Positions 15,806 through 23,777 of a stretch of 64,000 nucleotides of DNA are shown here, piece by piece. The stretch spans positions 238,824 through 302,823 of the forward strand of contig NZ_JAKREV010000005.1 of NCBI RefSeq assembly GCF_022664465.1. The letters run 5' to 3'. Within the stretch, counting starts at the first letter, position 1. Each line of letters begins with the position of its first letter. The translations under genes were made by a program, and so were the position numbers. Source of the DNA: Sphingomonas hankookensis (lineage in GTDB: Bacteria > Pseudomonadota > Alphaproteobacteria > Sphingomonadales > Sphingomonadaceae). The notes under the pieces were generated by a model. The model was not told the DNA's origin, ran no database searches, and saw only the letters and a list, made by a program, of their open reading frames with translations.

Positions 15806-16220
15806 GGCTGTTCTCCCGAATGAAAAAAGGCCCCGCGTCGCCGCGAAGCCTGTGATTTCGCCTACCTCACCTCACACCCACCCACCCACTCCGTTCGGTT
15901 CGAGCAGCTTCGAGCTTGTCGAGAAGCGTCCGTCGAGAACGGGTAGTTTGGAGCAACCCCTTCTCGACTACGGTTCTCGACAGGCTCGAACCTCCGCTCG
16001 AAGCAAACGGGGGCGGGCGGGGAGAGGAGGGAGGAGGAAAGCAGGCGAACGGCCCAGCCGTAAACCCCCGCGCAGGCGGGGGTCCAGAGCCCCAACCACC
16101 ACCGCCCGCAACCCTGGAGCCCCGCCTCCGCGGGGATACGCCCGGGACGAACCAATCCCGACCCCAACCCCCAAACGTCATCCCAGCGAAGGCCGGGACC
16201 TCCCGTTGCAAAGCCCCCCC
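15806..16220. repeat. repeat-filled gap between GTA terminase and portal genes
   Basis: A 415-bp non-coding stretch. It contains a 120-bp palindromic element (15891-16010), an ACCCCCGCGCAGG-family pair (16061-16140), and a single degenerate CATCCCAGCGAAGG unit (about 16178-16205). No gene is seen. The gap interrupts what is otherwise a tightly packed operon. Confidence 0.8.
15891..16010 (+). repeat. 120-bp palindromic element, copy 1
   Basis: Starts CCGTTCGGTTCGAGCAGC and ends CTCGAAGCAAACGG, with internal TTCGAGCTTGTCGAGAA and TTCTCGACAGGCTCGAA arms that pair with each other. Same length and orientation as the copies at 18879 and 29123. Confidence 0.9.
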
Positions 16221-17528
16221 TCACAACACCCGAATCATCGCCACGCCCCGCGCGCTCAGCATCAGCTCATGCATCGCCCACACCAGCGCATCGGCCCGGT
16301 CCGGCGACCGCCCCGGCCCCGCATACCCGCCGCCGGCGACCAGCCCGCACAGCTCGTCTTCCAGCGCCGGGAAGCTGCCGGCATGGAACGCCCGCCCGCC
16401 CTCGTACAGCAGCACCACCGGCTCGGCCCGCGCCGCCTTGCCGCGCGACGCATGGACCAGCGTCACCGGCAGTCCGGCATCGGCGGCGCGCAGCACGCTC
16501 GCCACCATCGCCCCGCCCTGGTTCGATTCGGCCACCACCCGGTCGGCGCCGTGTCGCGCCGCGCACGCCGCGACCGCCCCCGCCCAGCCCTCGGGCGACA
16601 GCCCGGCGACGGTCGCATCCTCGATCACATAGGCCAGCCCGTCGCTCCCGCGCCCGACCGCGACGATGCCGCATGCATCGCCGTCCACGCCGGCAGGCGG
16701 ATCGACCCCGATCACCACCCGCACCAGCGCCGGCACCGCCGCCGCCCGGCACCGCTCGATCAGTTCGCGCGACCACAGCGCGCCCGCCACGTCCTCGATC
16801 AGTTCGCCGTCCAGCTCCTGCCGCCCCAGCCGCGTGCCCGCATACGCCCCCTCGATCTGCGCGAAATAGCTTTCGGACAGATGGACATTGTCGCGCGACC
16901 GCCCGCCGCTGATCCGCACCCCCGGCATCCCGCGGATACGGCGCAGCAGGGGCACGACCCGCGGCGTCGTCGTCACCAGTGTCTGCGGCCGCTCCCCCAT
17001 CCGCATCCCCATCATCAGGTTGTCCCACGCCGCATCGGCGTTGCGCCATTTCGCCAGTTCGTCGCACCACGCGATATGATGCTCCGGCCCGCGCAACCCT
17101 TCCGGGCTTTCGGCGGCATAGACATGCGCCTCCGCCCCCGATCCGAACTCGATCACGCCGCGCGACGGCCGGTACACGACCGGCCCGTAATGCCGCCCGA
17201 CCGCCAGCAGGCCGGCGGGGCCACGCACCATCACGCTCTCCACATCGCGCCGCGTCGCCCCGACCAGCGCGATGCGCAGATCGCGCTGCGCCGCCGCCCG
17301 CGCGCACACCCACTCCGATCCGGCGCGCGTCTTGCCGAACCCGCGCCCCGCCTGGATCAGCCACACCGTCCAGTCATTGTCGGCGATCGTTTGCCCGTCA
17401 TGCGCCCACAGCGTGAAGCGCGTCAGCAACTCGCGCCGGCGGTGCGGCGTGACCTTCAACAGAAACCGTTCGAGTTGCGTATCATCCAGTTCGGCCATCG
17501 CCGCGACCAACGGGTTGACGCCGCTCAT
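16221..17528 (-). CDS. GTA large terminase subunit (gp2-like)
   Basis: A 435-aa terminase that pumps DNA into the prohead and cuts it at headful. Walker A is GRGFGKT (residues 61-67) and Walker B HIAWCDE (Asp156, Glu157). A coupling-motif-like TTTPR follows at residues 186-190. The RNase-H-like nuclease has VVIGVDPPAG (Asp276), VVAESNQGG and the final acidic site in SPDRADALVWA. The length is normal for GTA terminases. The start overlaps the small terminase stop by 4 bases. Confidence 0.93.
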   Translation of the reverse strand: MSGVNPLVAAMAELDDTQLERFLLKVTPHRRRELLTRFTLWAHDGQTIADNDWTVWLIQAGRGFGKTRAGSEWVCARAAAQRDLRIALVGATRRDVESVMVRGPAGLLAVGRHYGPVVYRPSRGVIEFGSGAEAHVYAAESPEGLRGPEHHIAWCDELAKWRNADAAWDNLMMGMRMGERPQTLVTTTPRVVPLLRRIRGMPGVRISGGRSRDNVHLSESYFAQIEGAYAGTRLGRQELDGELIEDVAGALWSRELIERCRAAAVPALVRVVIGVDPPAGVDGDACGIVAVGRGSDGLAYVIEDATVAGLSPEGWAGAVAACAARHGADRVVAESNQGGAMVASVLRAADAGLPVTLVHASRGKAARAEPVVLLYEGGRAFHAGSFPALEDELCGLVAGGGYAGPGRSPDRADALVWAMHELMLSARGVAMIRVL

Positions 17529-18013
17529 ACCCGCCGCTCCTGCTTGCCGCGCATCGCCTTGATCCGGGCGATCAGCATCGCGTCGGTTTCGGCTTGGGTG
17601 GCCCGCAACTGCGCCTCGCGACGACCGCTACCCGGTTTCACCACGGCGCGATGCCGGTCGAGCAGCTTGATCGCCTGTTCGACACTGATCGTCCCCGTCA
17701 CGACCGTATCGGGATCGCCGACCTGCACTCCCTCCAGCGCAGCGATCGCCTTGGATACCAATATCGCTTCCAGCCGGTCGTACCCGGTCAGCAGCGCCAT
17801 GCGCCATTGCTCGGCAAAGGCCGGATCACGCCGCCGCAGCGCATAGACGCTGGCCTGCGACAACCCGACCGCCTCGGTCGCGGCCCGCACGTTGCAGGTC
17901 GCTGCGACGTGATCGAGAAACCGTTCACGCCGGCTCGGCGTCCATCCCTGCGCGATGCGCTGTTTCTGCACCGGACGGTTGCCGCCGCTCGTCAGCACCT
18001 CTTCCCTGTCCAT
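17525..18013 (-). CDS. GTA small terminase-like protein (gp1-like), first gene of the cluster
   Basis: A 162-aa protein with a helix-turn-helix-like segment (ERFLDHVAATCNVRAATEAV, then GLSQASVYALRRRDPAFAEQW) followed by helical repeats, as in small terminases, which bind DNA and regulate the large subunit. I start at ATG 18013, preceded by GGGGGGCGGGAT; the longer frame to 18073 runs into the promoter region. It leads the operon and is divergent from the 56-aa gene, with the LexA-type site between them. Confidence 0.82.
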   Translation of the reverse strand: MDREEVLTSGGNRPVQKQRIAQGWTPSRRERFLDHVAATCNVRAATEAVGLSQASVYALRRRDPAFAEQWRMALLTGYDRLEAILVSKAIAALEGVQVGDPDTVVTGTISVEQAIKLLDRHRAVVKPGSGRREAQLRATQAETDAMLIARIKAMRGKQERRV

Positions 18014-18127
18014 ATCCCGCCCCCCAGACGCAATGCGGGGCCGACAGCGTTTCCGCCCGGCCCCGATCCCCACAATTCCCGATGTTCCTGTTTTGTGCCA
18101 TATCAGCGTGACGATGTCAAGCGCGAT

Positions 18128-18142
18128 GTTCCCATATGGTTC
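18128..18142. promoter_or_regulatory. GTTC-N7-GTTC site matching the alphaproteobacterial LexA box
   Basis: Both GTTC half-sites are perfect with a 7-base spacer (CCATATG). This is the LexA/SOS operator consensus described in alphaproteobacteria. The site lies in the 256-bp divergent region, 115 bp from the small terminase start and 128 bp from the 56-aa gene start. Such an 8-base match is expected once or twice per 64 kb by chance, so location is the main support. Confidence 0.5.
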
Positions 18143-18269
18143 GTTTTCTCGCAGCCATGGCGAAACGCTTACCGCATCCCCATATCGTATCCATCGTTGG
18201 CAGATGGTCCGTAGGCGCCAGCGACCGGGAGACGCACGCGCTTCCGCTTACGCTGTTGGAGCGTCGAAC

Positions 18270-18440
18270 ATGGACCTCAACTATTTGCTGCATCGCCATC
18301 AAGTCGCGCTGATGCGCGCCGCCTCCGCCACGACGCGCGAAGCCGCCTGTGCCCATGGCGGCATGGCGCGCGGCTACGAACGCCAGATCGCCTCGCTGCG
18401 TGACCTGCTCGGCGCCTCGGGCCGGATGGTGACCGCATGA
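18270..18440 (+). CDS. 56-aa hypothetical protein divergent from the GTA cluster
   Basis: Starts at ATG 18270 behind GGAGCG. The sequence MDLNYLLHRHQVALMRAASA, then ARGYERQIASLRDLLG, is a compact helical protein that resembles small uncharacterised sphingomonad ORFs. Its stop overlaps the start of the antitoxin-like gene (ATGA), so the two form a small operon. I do not recognise a named family. Confidence 0.7.
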   Translation: MDLNYLLHRHQVALMRAASATTREAACAHGGMARGYERQIASLRDLLGASGRMVTA

Positions 18441-18805
18441 GCGCGCTCGCCGAACAAACCGCGCCGGAGATGCTGCCGGAGATGCTGGACGCACCGGTCG
18501 ATGCCGCACCGGCCGCTCCGGTCGATGCTGCACCCGCCGACGCGACGCCGGCCGAACCCGCACCGCGCCCCGGTGCGATGAAGTTTCGCCGCAAATACAC
18601 GACGGTCCGCCTGACCCCCGAACAGGCCAGTCGCCAGGGCCAGGTCGCGACCAGCGCGTTCCGCCGCTTCGGCGAGCGCGATGCAGCGGTGGCGTTCCTC
18701 AACGCCCATGACGAAGCCCTTGGCGGCCGCCCCCTCGACCTCGCGATCGCGAGTGCGGAAGGGCTGGCGCAGGTCGAGGCCGCGATGGCGGAGCGGACGG
18801 CCTAG
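18437..18805 (+). CDS. MbcA/ParS/Xre-type antitoxin-like protein, no toxin partner
   Basis: A 122-aa protein with an Ala/Pro-rich, acidic N-terminal half (repeats such as DAAPAAPVDAAPADATPAEP) and a C-terminal half that resembles the MbcA/ParS/Xre toxin-binding domain: AVAFLNAHDEALGGRPLDLA then AEGLAQVEAAM. In known systems this domain caps a RES-type toxin. No RES toxin gene is adjacent, and no HTH is obvious, so it may be a solitary regulator. Translational coupling to the 56-aa protein and divergence from the GTA operon are seen directly; any link to GTA control is inference. Confidence 0.65.
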   Translation: MSALAEQTAPEMLPEMLDAPVDAAPAAPVDAAPADATPAEPAPRPGAMKFRRKYTTVRLTPEQASRQGQVATSAFRRFGERDAAVAFLNAHDEALGGRPLDLAIASAEGLAQVEAAMAERTA

Positions 18806-18878
18806 GGAGGCCTTTGCCGACAAACCGACCGAACTACCCCACGGTTCGGTTCCACCCACACCGTTTGTCTCACCCACA

Positions 18879-18998
18879 CCGTTTGGTTCGAGCAGCTTCG
18901 AGCTTGTCGAGAAGCGTCCGTCGAGAACTTAGTCGCTTGAGGCACCCCTTCTCGACTTCGGTGCTCGACAGGCTCGAACCTGCGCTCGAAGCAAACGG
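18879..18998 (+). repeat. 120-bp palindromic element, copy 2
   Basis: Begins CCGTTTGGTTCGAGCAGC and ends CTCGAAGCAAACGG. Same internal arms and orientation as copies 1 and 3; the central about 25 bases differ most. Confidence 0.9.
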
Positions 18999-19005
18999 GG
19001 AGGCC

Positions 19006-19072
19006 TTGAACGGGGTGTGCTTGAACGGGTTGGTCCTGAACAGCGAGGTCCTGAACGGCGCGCTATTAAACA
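19006..19072 (+). repeat. tandem 15-16-bp CTGAACGG repeats
   Basis: Four units reading CTTGAACGGGGTGTG, CTTGAACGGGTTGGTC, CTGAACAGCGAGGTC and CTGAACGGCGCGC. In one frame they encode LNG/LNS-type five-residue units like a pentapeptide repeat, but no ORF with a start uses them. They may be a remnant. Confidence 0.6.
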
Positions 19073-19089
19073 GGCGGCACCGCCCCCCT

Positions 19090-20040
19090 TCACAATCCCG
19101 CCAGCATCGCCTCCCACGCCGCAACCTCGTCCTCGCGCCGCCCCAAAATCCGCAGCGGCCCCAGCGCGCCGCTGACCGGATCGACCTCGACCTCGCCGTC
19201 CCATTCGAACGTCGCATTGCCGGCGATCGTCACCACGTCGCCGACCTCGGCCTTCGCCCGCACCATGCCGCCGCGGTTGAAGACGCGGGTCTCGACCCCC
19301 CAGCCGATCCGCCCGGTCCGCGCCGCCGCCAGCGTCGACGCCGCCATCGCGCTGCCGCAGCTGTTGGTCAGCCCGACGCCGCGTTCATAGGTCCGTACGA
19401 ACAGCGCGGGCGCATGCCCCTCCTCGCGCAGCTCGACGAAGCTCACATTGGCCCGCGTCGGGATCAGTGCCGGCGCCCCCTCGCACCAGTCGCCCAGGCG
19501 AACCAGCTCGCCGTCGTCGACCGCATCGACGAACGCGACCAGATGCGGGTTGGGCATCGCCACCGCGGTGAAGGCACGGTCGCTCGGCAGGCCGGGGATC
19601 GCCGCCTCGACGAACGGCCCCTCGCCCACGGTCAGCCCGACATCGTGCGGAGTGAGCGACACCGGCCCGACCTTCGTCTCGATCGTCGCCACGCCCGGTG
19701 CGATCGGCGCGACGACCCGCGCCTGCGCCGCGCTCTGCTTCAACCGGACCTGCCCGGCCTCGGTCCCCGTCACCTCGAACCCCAGCCGCGCGGTACAGCG
19801 CAGCCCGTTCAGACACGTCTCCGCCTCCGACCCGTCGGGATTAAACATCCGCATCCCGAAAACATGACGGTCATCCGACGCCGTCAACAGCAAAATGCCG
19901 TCGCCGCCGACATCGCCCTTCCGATCGGAAAGCGCCCGCGCCACCTGTGCCCACTCCGCATCGCCCAGCACGATTGCCCGCGCATCGATCAGCGGAAAGT
20001 CGTTGCCCGACCCATGGCACTTCACGAACGTAAACCTCAT
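19090..20040 (-). CDS. diaminopimelate epimerase family protein (divergent DapF)
   Basis: A 316-aa DapF-fold epimerase. The conserved start FVKCHGSGNDFPLIDA, the MFNPDGSEAETC region and the RTYERGVG strand are present, and both catalytic cysteines are kept (Cys76 and Cys228). The two active-site motifs are non-standard: CLNGLRC in place of the usual CGNGxRC, and NSCGSA in place of ACGTG. It could be the lysine/peptidoglycan-pathway DapF with drift or an epimerase for another amino acid; a second canonical DapF elsewhere in the genome would favour the latter. It overlaps the upstream GST gene by 4 bases. Confidence 0.75.
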   Translation of the reverse strand: MRFTFVKCHGSGNDFPLIDARAIVLGDAEWAQVARALSDRKGDVGGDGILLLTASDDRHVFGMRMFNPDGSEAETCLNGLRCTARLGFEVTGTEAGQVRLKQSAAQARVVAPIAPGVATIETKVGPVSLTPHDVGLTVGEGPFVEAAIPGLPSDRAFTAVAMPNPHLVAFVDAVDDGELVRLGDWCEGAPALIPTRANVSFVELREEGHAPALFVRTYERGVGLTNSCGSAMAASTLAAARTGRIGWGVETRVFNRGGMVRAKAEVGDVVTIAGNATFEWDGEVEVDPVSGALGPLRILGRREDEVAAWEAMLAGL

Positions 20041-20696
20041 GCCACTACCCTTGCCCGCGCCTTCGCGATGAACGCCCGCTCACCCGCGACGCGCGTCGCA
20101 AAGGCCGGTCGCGCCAGCATCGTATCGAGATAACGCGCCAGGTTCGGATAGACCGCCGTATCGATCGGCGCACAGGCGTGCAGCGCGCTGGCGAACGCAC
20201 TGGTGACCGCGATATCGGCCAGCGTCAGCACGTCGCCGACCAGATACACCCGATCGCCGATCTGCCCGTCCAGATACCCGAGGATCGCCGGCCACTGCTC
20301 GCGCTCCACCCTATCCGCCGCCGCCGCATCGCCCGTTACGCCGCGAAACAACGGCCCGACCACCCGGTTGAACAACATCGTCCGCCCTGCCGCAAACACC
20401 ACCGTATCCGCCACCTCGTCGAACCAGATCGTGCGGCCGCGCGCCTGGCAGTCGGCGGGAAGCAGCGCCGGTTCGGGATGCTTCGCCTCCAGATACGTCA
20501 CGATCGCGCTCGAATCGGCCAGCGCGAAGTCGCCATCGACCATCGCCGGGATATGGCCGAACGGGCTGATCGCGCGGAATGCGGGCGATGCGTCGCCGGG
20601 CGCGGTCGGGATCAGGTCGAACGCGACGCCCTTTTCCTCGGCAAAGACCGCGACCTTGCGGACGAACGGCGAGATGGTCGAACCGTATAACTGCAT
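20037..20696 (-). CDS. glutathione S-transferase family protein
   Basis: A 219-aa cytosolic GST. The N-terminal thioredoxin-like domain (MQLYGSTISPFVRKVAVFAE, then FGHIPAMVDGDFALADSSAI) holds the SPFVRK catalytic loop with Ser, and ADSSAI fits the glutathione-binding ESxAI site. The C-terminal helical domain ends with YLVGDVLTLADIAVTSAF, the conserved N-capping box. ATG 20696 is preferred: further upstream the frame enters the promoter zone shared with the divergent DUF2339 gene. It is translated together with the DapF-like gene. Confidence 0.9.
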   Translation of the reverse strand: MQLYGSTISPFVRKVAVFAEEKGVAFDLIPTAPGDASPAFRAISPFGHIPAMVDGDFALADSSAIVTYLEAKHPEPALLPADCQARGRTIWFDEVADTVVFAAGRTMLFNRVVGPLFRGVTGDAAAADRVEREQWPAILGYLDGQIGDRVYLVGDVLTLADIAVTSAFASALHACAPIDTAVYPNLARYLDTMLARPAFATRVAGERAFIAKARARVVA

Positions 20697-20763
20697 CGTG
20701 CAGGTCTCCGTTGGCCCGGAAAGGGGCGACACCGATGGTCCGCCTGTGCCACAACCTGCGCCA

Positions 20764-23184
20764 GTGACGGAAGTACTCCTCATCGTCGTGATCGCGCTTG
20801 GCATTGCGCTGTTCCGCCTGCAGCGGCGGGTCGCGGCACTGGAGGCCCGCGACTATCGCCCGGCAGCCCCCGTAGCCGAAGCGGTGCCGACGCCGATCCC
20901 GGTCCCGATCCCGTCGAAAGCACGCCGCCCGGCCCACCAGCGCCCGGCCATGCCACGCATCGATTTCGAAACGCTGGTCGGCAGCCGCCTGCCGGTGTGG
21001 ATCGGCGGGCTGGCGCTGGTCGTCGGCGGCATCTTCCTCGTCCGCCTGTCGATCGAGGCGGGGTGGCTGACCCCGGGCCTGCGCACCTTGTTCGCCGCGC
21101 TGTTCGCGCTGGCGCTGCTGGCCGGCAGCGAAGTCGCCCGCCGCCTGCCCGCCACCCGCGACGATGTCCGCATCGGACAGGTGCTGGCCGGGGCGGGCAT
21201 CGCCTCGGCCTATGCCACGCTCTACCTCGCCGCCGCGCTCTACCATCTGGTCGGGCCGCTCGCCGGGTTCGCGCTCATGCTGGGCGTCACCGCGTTCGGG
21301 CTGTTCCTGGCGCTGCGCCACGGGCCGCCGACCGCGGTCATGGCGCTGCTCGGCGGGTTCGCCGCGCCGCTGGTCGCGGGCTATGACGCGGCGGGGATCG
21401 GGCCGCTGCTCGTCTATCTCGGCCTGTTCGTCGCCGCATTGCTGGCGCTGGCGATCGCGCGCGGCTGGGCATGGCTGGCGCTGTCGGCGCTGGTCGCGGC
21501 GTTCGGCTGGGCCGGGCTGCTGATCGCGCTGGTGCCCGGCGCCGATCTGGCCGCGATCGGCGCGTTCGTCATCGCACTGGCGATCGGCGGCACGCTGGCC
21601 GCACCGCGCGCCACCATTGCCCGGCCATGGCTGCGCGGCGCCCCGCTGCTGGCGGCGCTGGTCCAGCTGCTCGCACTCGCACCGATGCTCGATTTCTCCG
21701 CGCTGGCATGGGGCTTCTACCTGACGCTGTCGGCCGCCGCGCTGTTCCTCGCATGGCGCGACGCGACGCTGCTCCCCGCCGGCATCGCCGCCGCGATCCT
21801 CGTGACGCTGCTGGTCGCCATCGGGCTGGTGCAAGGCGCGGGTGCCACCCCCGCTGCCCTCCCGATCGCGCTGCTGCTCTTCGCCGCGGCCGGAGGACGC
21901 CGCGCGCCCGGCTGGGCAGCGATCGCGCTGATCGGCACCGCCGGCCCGCTGCTCGCGGCACAGATCGTCGCGCCGGCCCTGCTGCCGCCGATCGGCTGGC
22001 TGGCCGCCAACCTTATCCTGACGTTCGCCGCCGCAGCCCTCGCCCGGCGCCAGCGCGACCGCAGCGGCACCGGCGATATCGGCCTCGTCGGCGGCATCGC
22101 GGTGGCCGCGCTCGGCGTCGGCCTCGCGGTCGCGGCGATCGTCCCGCCGGCGTTCGCCGTCTTCGCGCCACTGGCCGCGCTCGGCGTGCTGCTCGCAGCC
22201 GCCAAATTTGACCCGCTCGTGCCCAACCGGCTGGCGCTGCTGCCCGTCATCGTCCTGCTGACGCTCGCGATCCGCCCGCTGTCGGACGTCGCGCTCGCCT
22301 TGGGCGTATCGCTGATCTGGGAGGAACTGCCGTATCTCCACCTGCCGTCGGCCAGCGACGCCGCCCGCCTGCTGCTGCTCCCGGCACTGGCGCTGCTCGC
22401 TGCCGCGACTTGGCAGCGCCCGCTGTTCGGCCCCGCCCGCCGCCTGATCCTGCCCGCAGCGTCCGCCGTCGCCATCCTCGGCCTCTACGTCCTGCTCAAA
22501 CAACCGCTGGCGATCGCGACTCCCGAAGCCTTCGCCGTCCACGGCTTTATCGAACGCGCGCTGCTGAGCGACCTCGCCCTCCTTGCCGGCGGGCTCCTGT
22601 GGACCCGCCACCGCCCGCTGCCGAACGCGCTGGTCACCCTCGCCCTCGCGCGCATCCTGTGGTTCGACCTGCTCGGCCTCAACCCCGCGCTGGTCCCGCA
22701 ACAGGTCGGATCCCTGCCGCTGCTCAACGCCGCCACGCTCCACCTCGCCTTCGCCGCGCTCGTCGTGTGGCGCTGCACCGGCCTGCCGCGCCGCAGCCTG
22801 ATCGCGGCGCTGCTGACCCTCGCTGCGACGCTCGCCACCATCCGCCAGATCGCGCATGGCACATTGCTTACCGGTCCCGTCGGCATCGCGGAGAATTGGG
22901 GCTATTCCGCCGCGATGCTCGCGCTCGCCATCCTGTGGCTGTGGCGCGGGCTGGCCGTGCGCAGCGCCGACCTGCGCCGCTTCGGCCTCGCGCTCCTCAC
23001 CCTCACCACGCTGAAAGTGTTCCTGATCGACGCGTCGGCCCTCGAAGGCGTGCTGCGCATCCTGTCGTTCATGGGGCTGGGCGGCGCGCTGATCGGCATC
23101 GGCTGGGCCTATCGGCGGTTCGTCACGCCAGCCGATGCGGCACCGGCACCCTCCCCGACCCCGCCACCGACGACAGTATCCTGA
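20764..23184 (+). CDS. DUF2339 giant multi-pass membrane protein
   Basis: An 806-aa integral membrane protein made almost entirely of hydrophobic Leu/Ala-rich helices, more than 20 by eye. It starts with a transmembrane helix (VTEVLLIVVIALGIALFRLQ), a charged Pro-rich loop, then FETLVGSRLPVWIGGLALVVGG, the recognisable DUF2339 motif. The function of this family is not known. The first in-frame start is GTG 20764; no ribosome binding site is clear. It runs divergently from the GST gene with a 67-bp spacer. The end of the coding region lies inside the left arm of the downstream hairpin. Confidence 0.82.
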   Translation: MTEVLLIVVIALGIALFRLQRRVAALEARDYRPAAPVAEAVPTPIPVPIPSKARRPAHQRPAMPRIDFETLVGSRLPVWIGGLALVVGGIFLVRLSIEAGWLTPGLRTLFAALFALALLAGSEVARRLPATRDDVRIGQVLAGAGIASAYATLYLAAALYHLVGPLAGFALMLGVTAFGLFLALRHGPPTAVMALLGGFAAPLVAGYDAAGIGPLLVYLGLFVAALLALAIARGWAWLALSALVAAFGWAGLLIALVPGADLAAIGAFVIALAIGGTLAAPRATIARPWLRGAPLLAALVQLLALAPMLDFSALAWGFYLTLSAAALFLAWRDATLLPAGIAAAILVTLLVAIGLVQGAGATPAALPIALLLFAAAGGRRAPGWAAIALIGTAGPLLAAQIVAPALLPPIGWLAANLILTFAAAALARRQRDRSGTGDIGLVGGIAVAALGVGLAVAAIVPPAFAVFAPLAALGVLLAAAKFDPLVPNRLALLPVIVLLTLAIRPLSDVALALGVSLIWEELPYLHLPSASDAARLLLLPALALLAAATWQRPLFGPARRLILPAASAVAILGLYVLLKQPLAIATPEAFAVHGFIERALLSDLALLAGGLLWTRHRPLPNALVTLALARILWFDLLGLNPALVPQQVGSLPLLNAATLHLAFAALVVWRCTGLPRRSLIAALLTLAATLATIRQIAHGTLLTGPVGIAENWGYSAAMLALAILWLWRGLAVRSADLRRFGLALLTLTTLKVFLIDASALEGVLRILSFMGLGGALIGIGWAYRRFVTPADAAPAPSPTPPPTTVS

Positions 23185-23215
23185 TTGGGTGGCGGGGTCG
23201 GGGAGCGGGCCGGTG
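23141..23215. terminator. long GC-rich inverted repeat between convergent genes, probable bidirectional terminator
   Basis: A 28-bp arm at 23141-23168 pairs with 23188-23215 with three or four mismatches. The left arm lies inside the last codons of the DUF2339 gene; the right arm is 7 bases beyond the stop of the converging DUF6456 gene. No long T-tract is present. Confidence 0.55.
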
Positions 23216-23221
23216 CCGGCT

Positions 23222-23677
23222 TCACCTCAACCGATAATGCCCCGCCAGCCGATCGAGCGCCAGCGTAAGCACCAGCCGCCCGGCCCTTGCCGGCCAGCCC
23301 AGCGCCTTCTCCGCCGCCGGCAGCCCCTCGTTCGCACACACCGTTCGCCACAGGATATCCGCCAGCCCCGGCCCCACCGCCGCGATCGCCGCATCGAACC
23401 GCGCCTTCGCCGCCAGCTGCCCACCCGACGGATCGGCCGGCACGCCGGCACTCCCGCGCGGCGCAGCGTCCCACCGCATCGTCACCCGCAGCCCCAGCGC
23501 CGCGCGCTCGTAATCGCCGCGCAGACGCTCGCCCGCCTCATATTGCCGCGCATCGACCAGCGCGCGCGACCGCAGCCAGTCAAGCGGCGATTCGCGCAGA
23601 TTGACCTGCACCCGTCGCCCGCCATCCTCGTTCCGCACCCGTCCGTCGACCAGCCGCCGTTCCACCAGTTCGCGCAC
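23222..23677 (-). CDS. DUF6456 family protein
   Basis: A 151-aa protein with a GTG start at 23677, preceded by AAGGGAG at good spacing. The longer frame (to 23779) would collide with the start codon of the divergent XRE gene. Recognised segments include NLRESPLDWLRSRALVDARQ and YEAGERLRGDYERA, typical of DUF6456, with LGWPARAGRLVLTLALDRLA at the C-terminus. The function is unknown; the family is common in alphaproteobacteria, often beside HTH regulators, as here. Confidence 0.75.
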   Translation of the reverse strand: MRELVERRLVDGRVRNEDGGRRVQVNLRESPLDWLRSRALVDARQYEAGERLRGDYERAALGLRVTMRWDAAPRGSAGVPADPSGGQLAAKARFDAAIAAVGPGLADILWRTVCANEGLPAAEKALGWPARAGRLVLTLALDRLAGHYRLR

Positions 23678-23777
23678 CCGCCGCTCCCTTGTTCGATTCG
23701 CCGACGGGGTTGTCACGAACGTATAGTTGTAGGAAAGCGTTTGTACCAAATCGGTTTGCCGCTCGAGAGGACGTCCC

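Larger units (their letters stand above)
18806..19089. repeat. repeat-rich gap with palindromic element copy 2 and CTGAACGG units
   Basis: A 284-bp non-coding stretch downstream of the antitoxin-like gene. It holds degenerate CACCGTTTG fragments (18861-18878), the complete 120-bp element (18879-18998), and about four 15-16-bp units of the form CTTGAACGGG (19006-19072). No gene is seen. Confidence 0.75.

Noticed and set aside
20203..20763. Long N-terminal extension of the DUF2339 frame
   Set aside because: It lies antisense to the GST gene and has no membrane or family pattern; GTG 20764 begins the hydrophobic protein.
20311..22857. 848-aa minus-strand open frame opposite DUF2339
   Set aside because: Composition dominated by Arg/Gln/Gly from antisense of Leu/Ala codons; not a protein.
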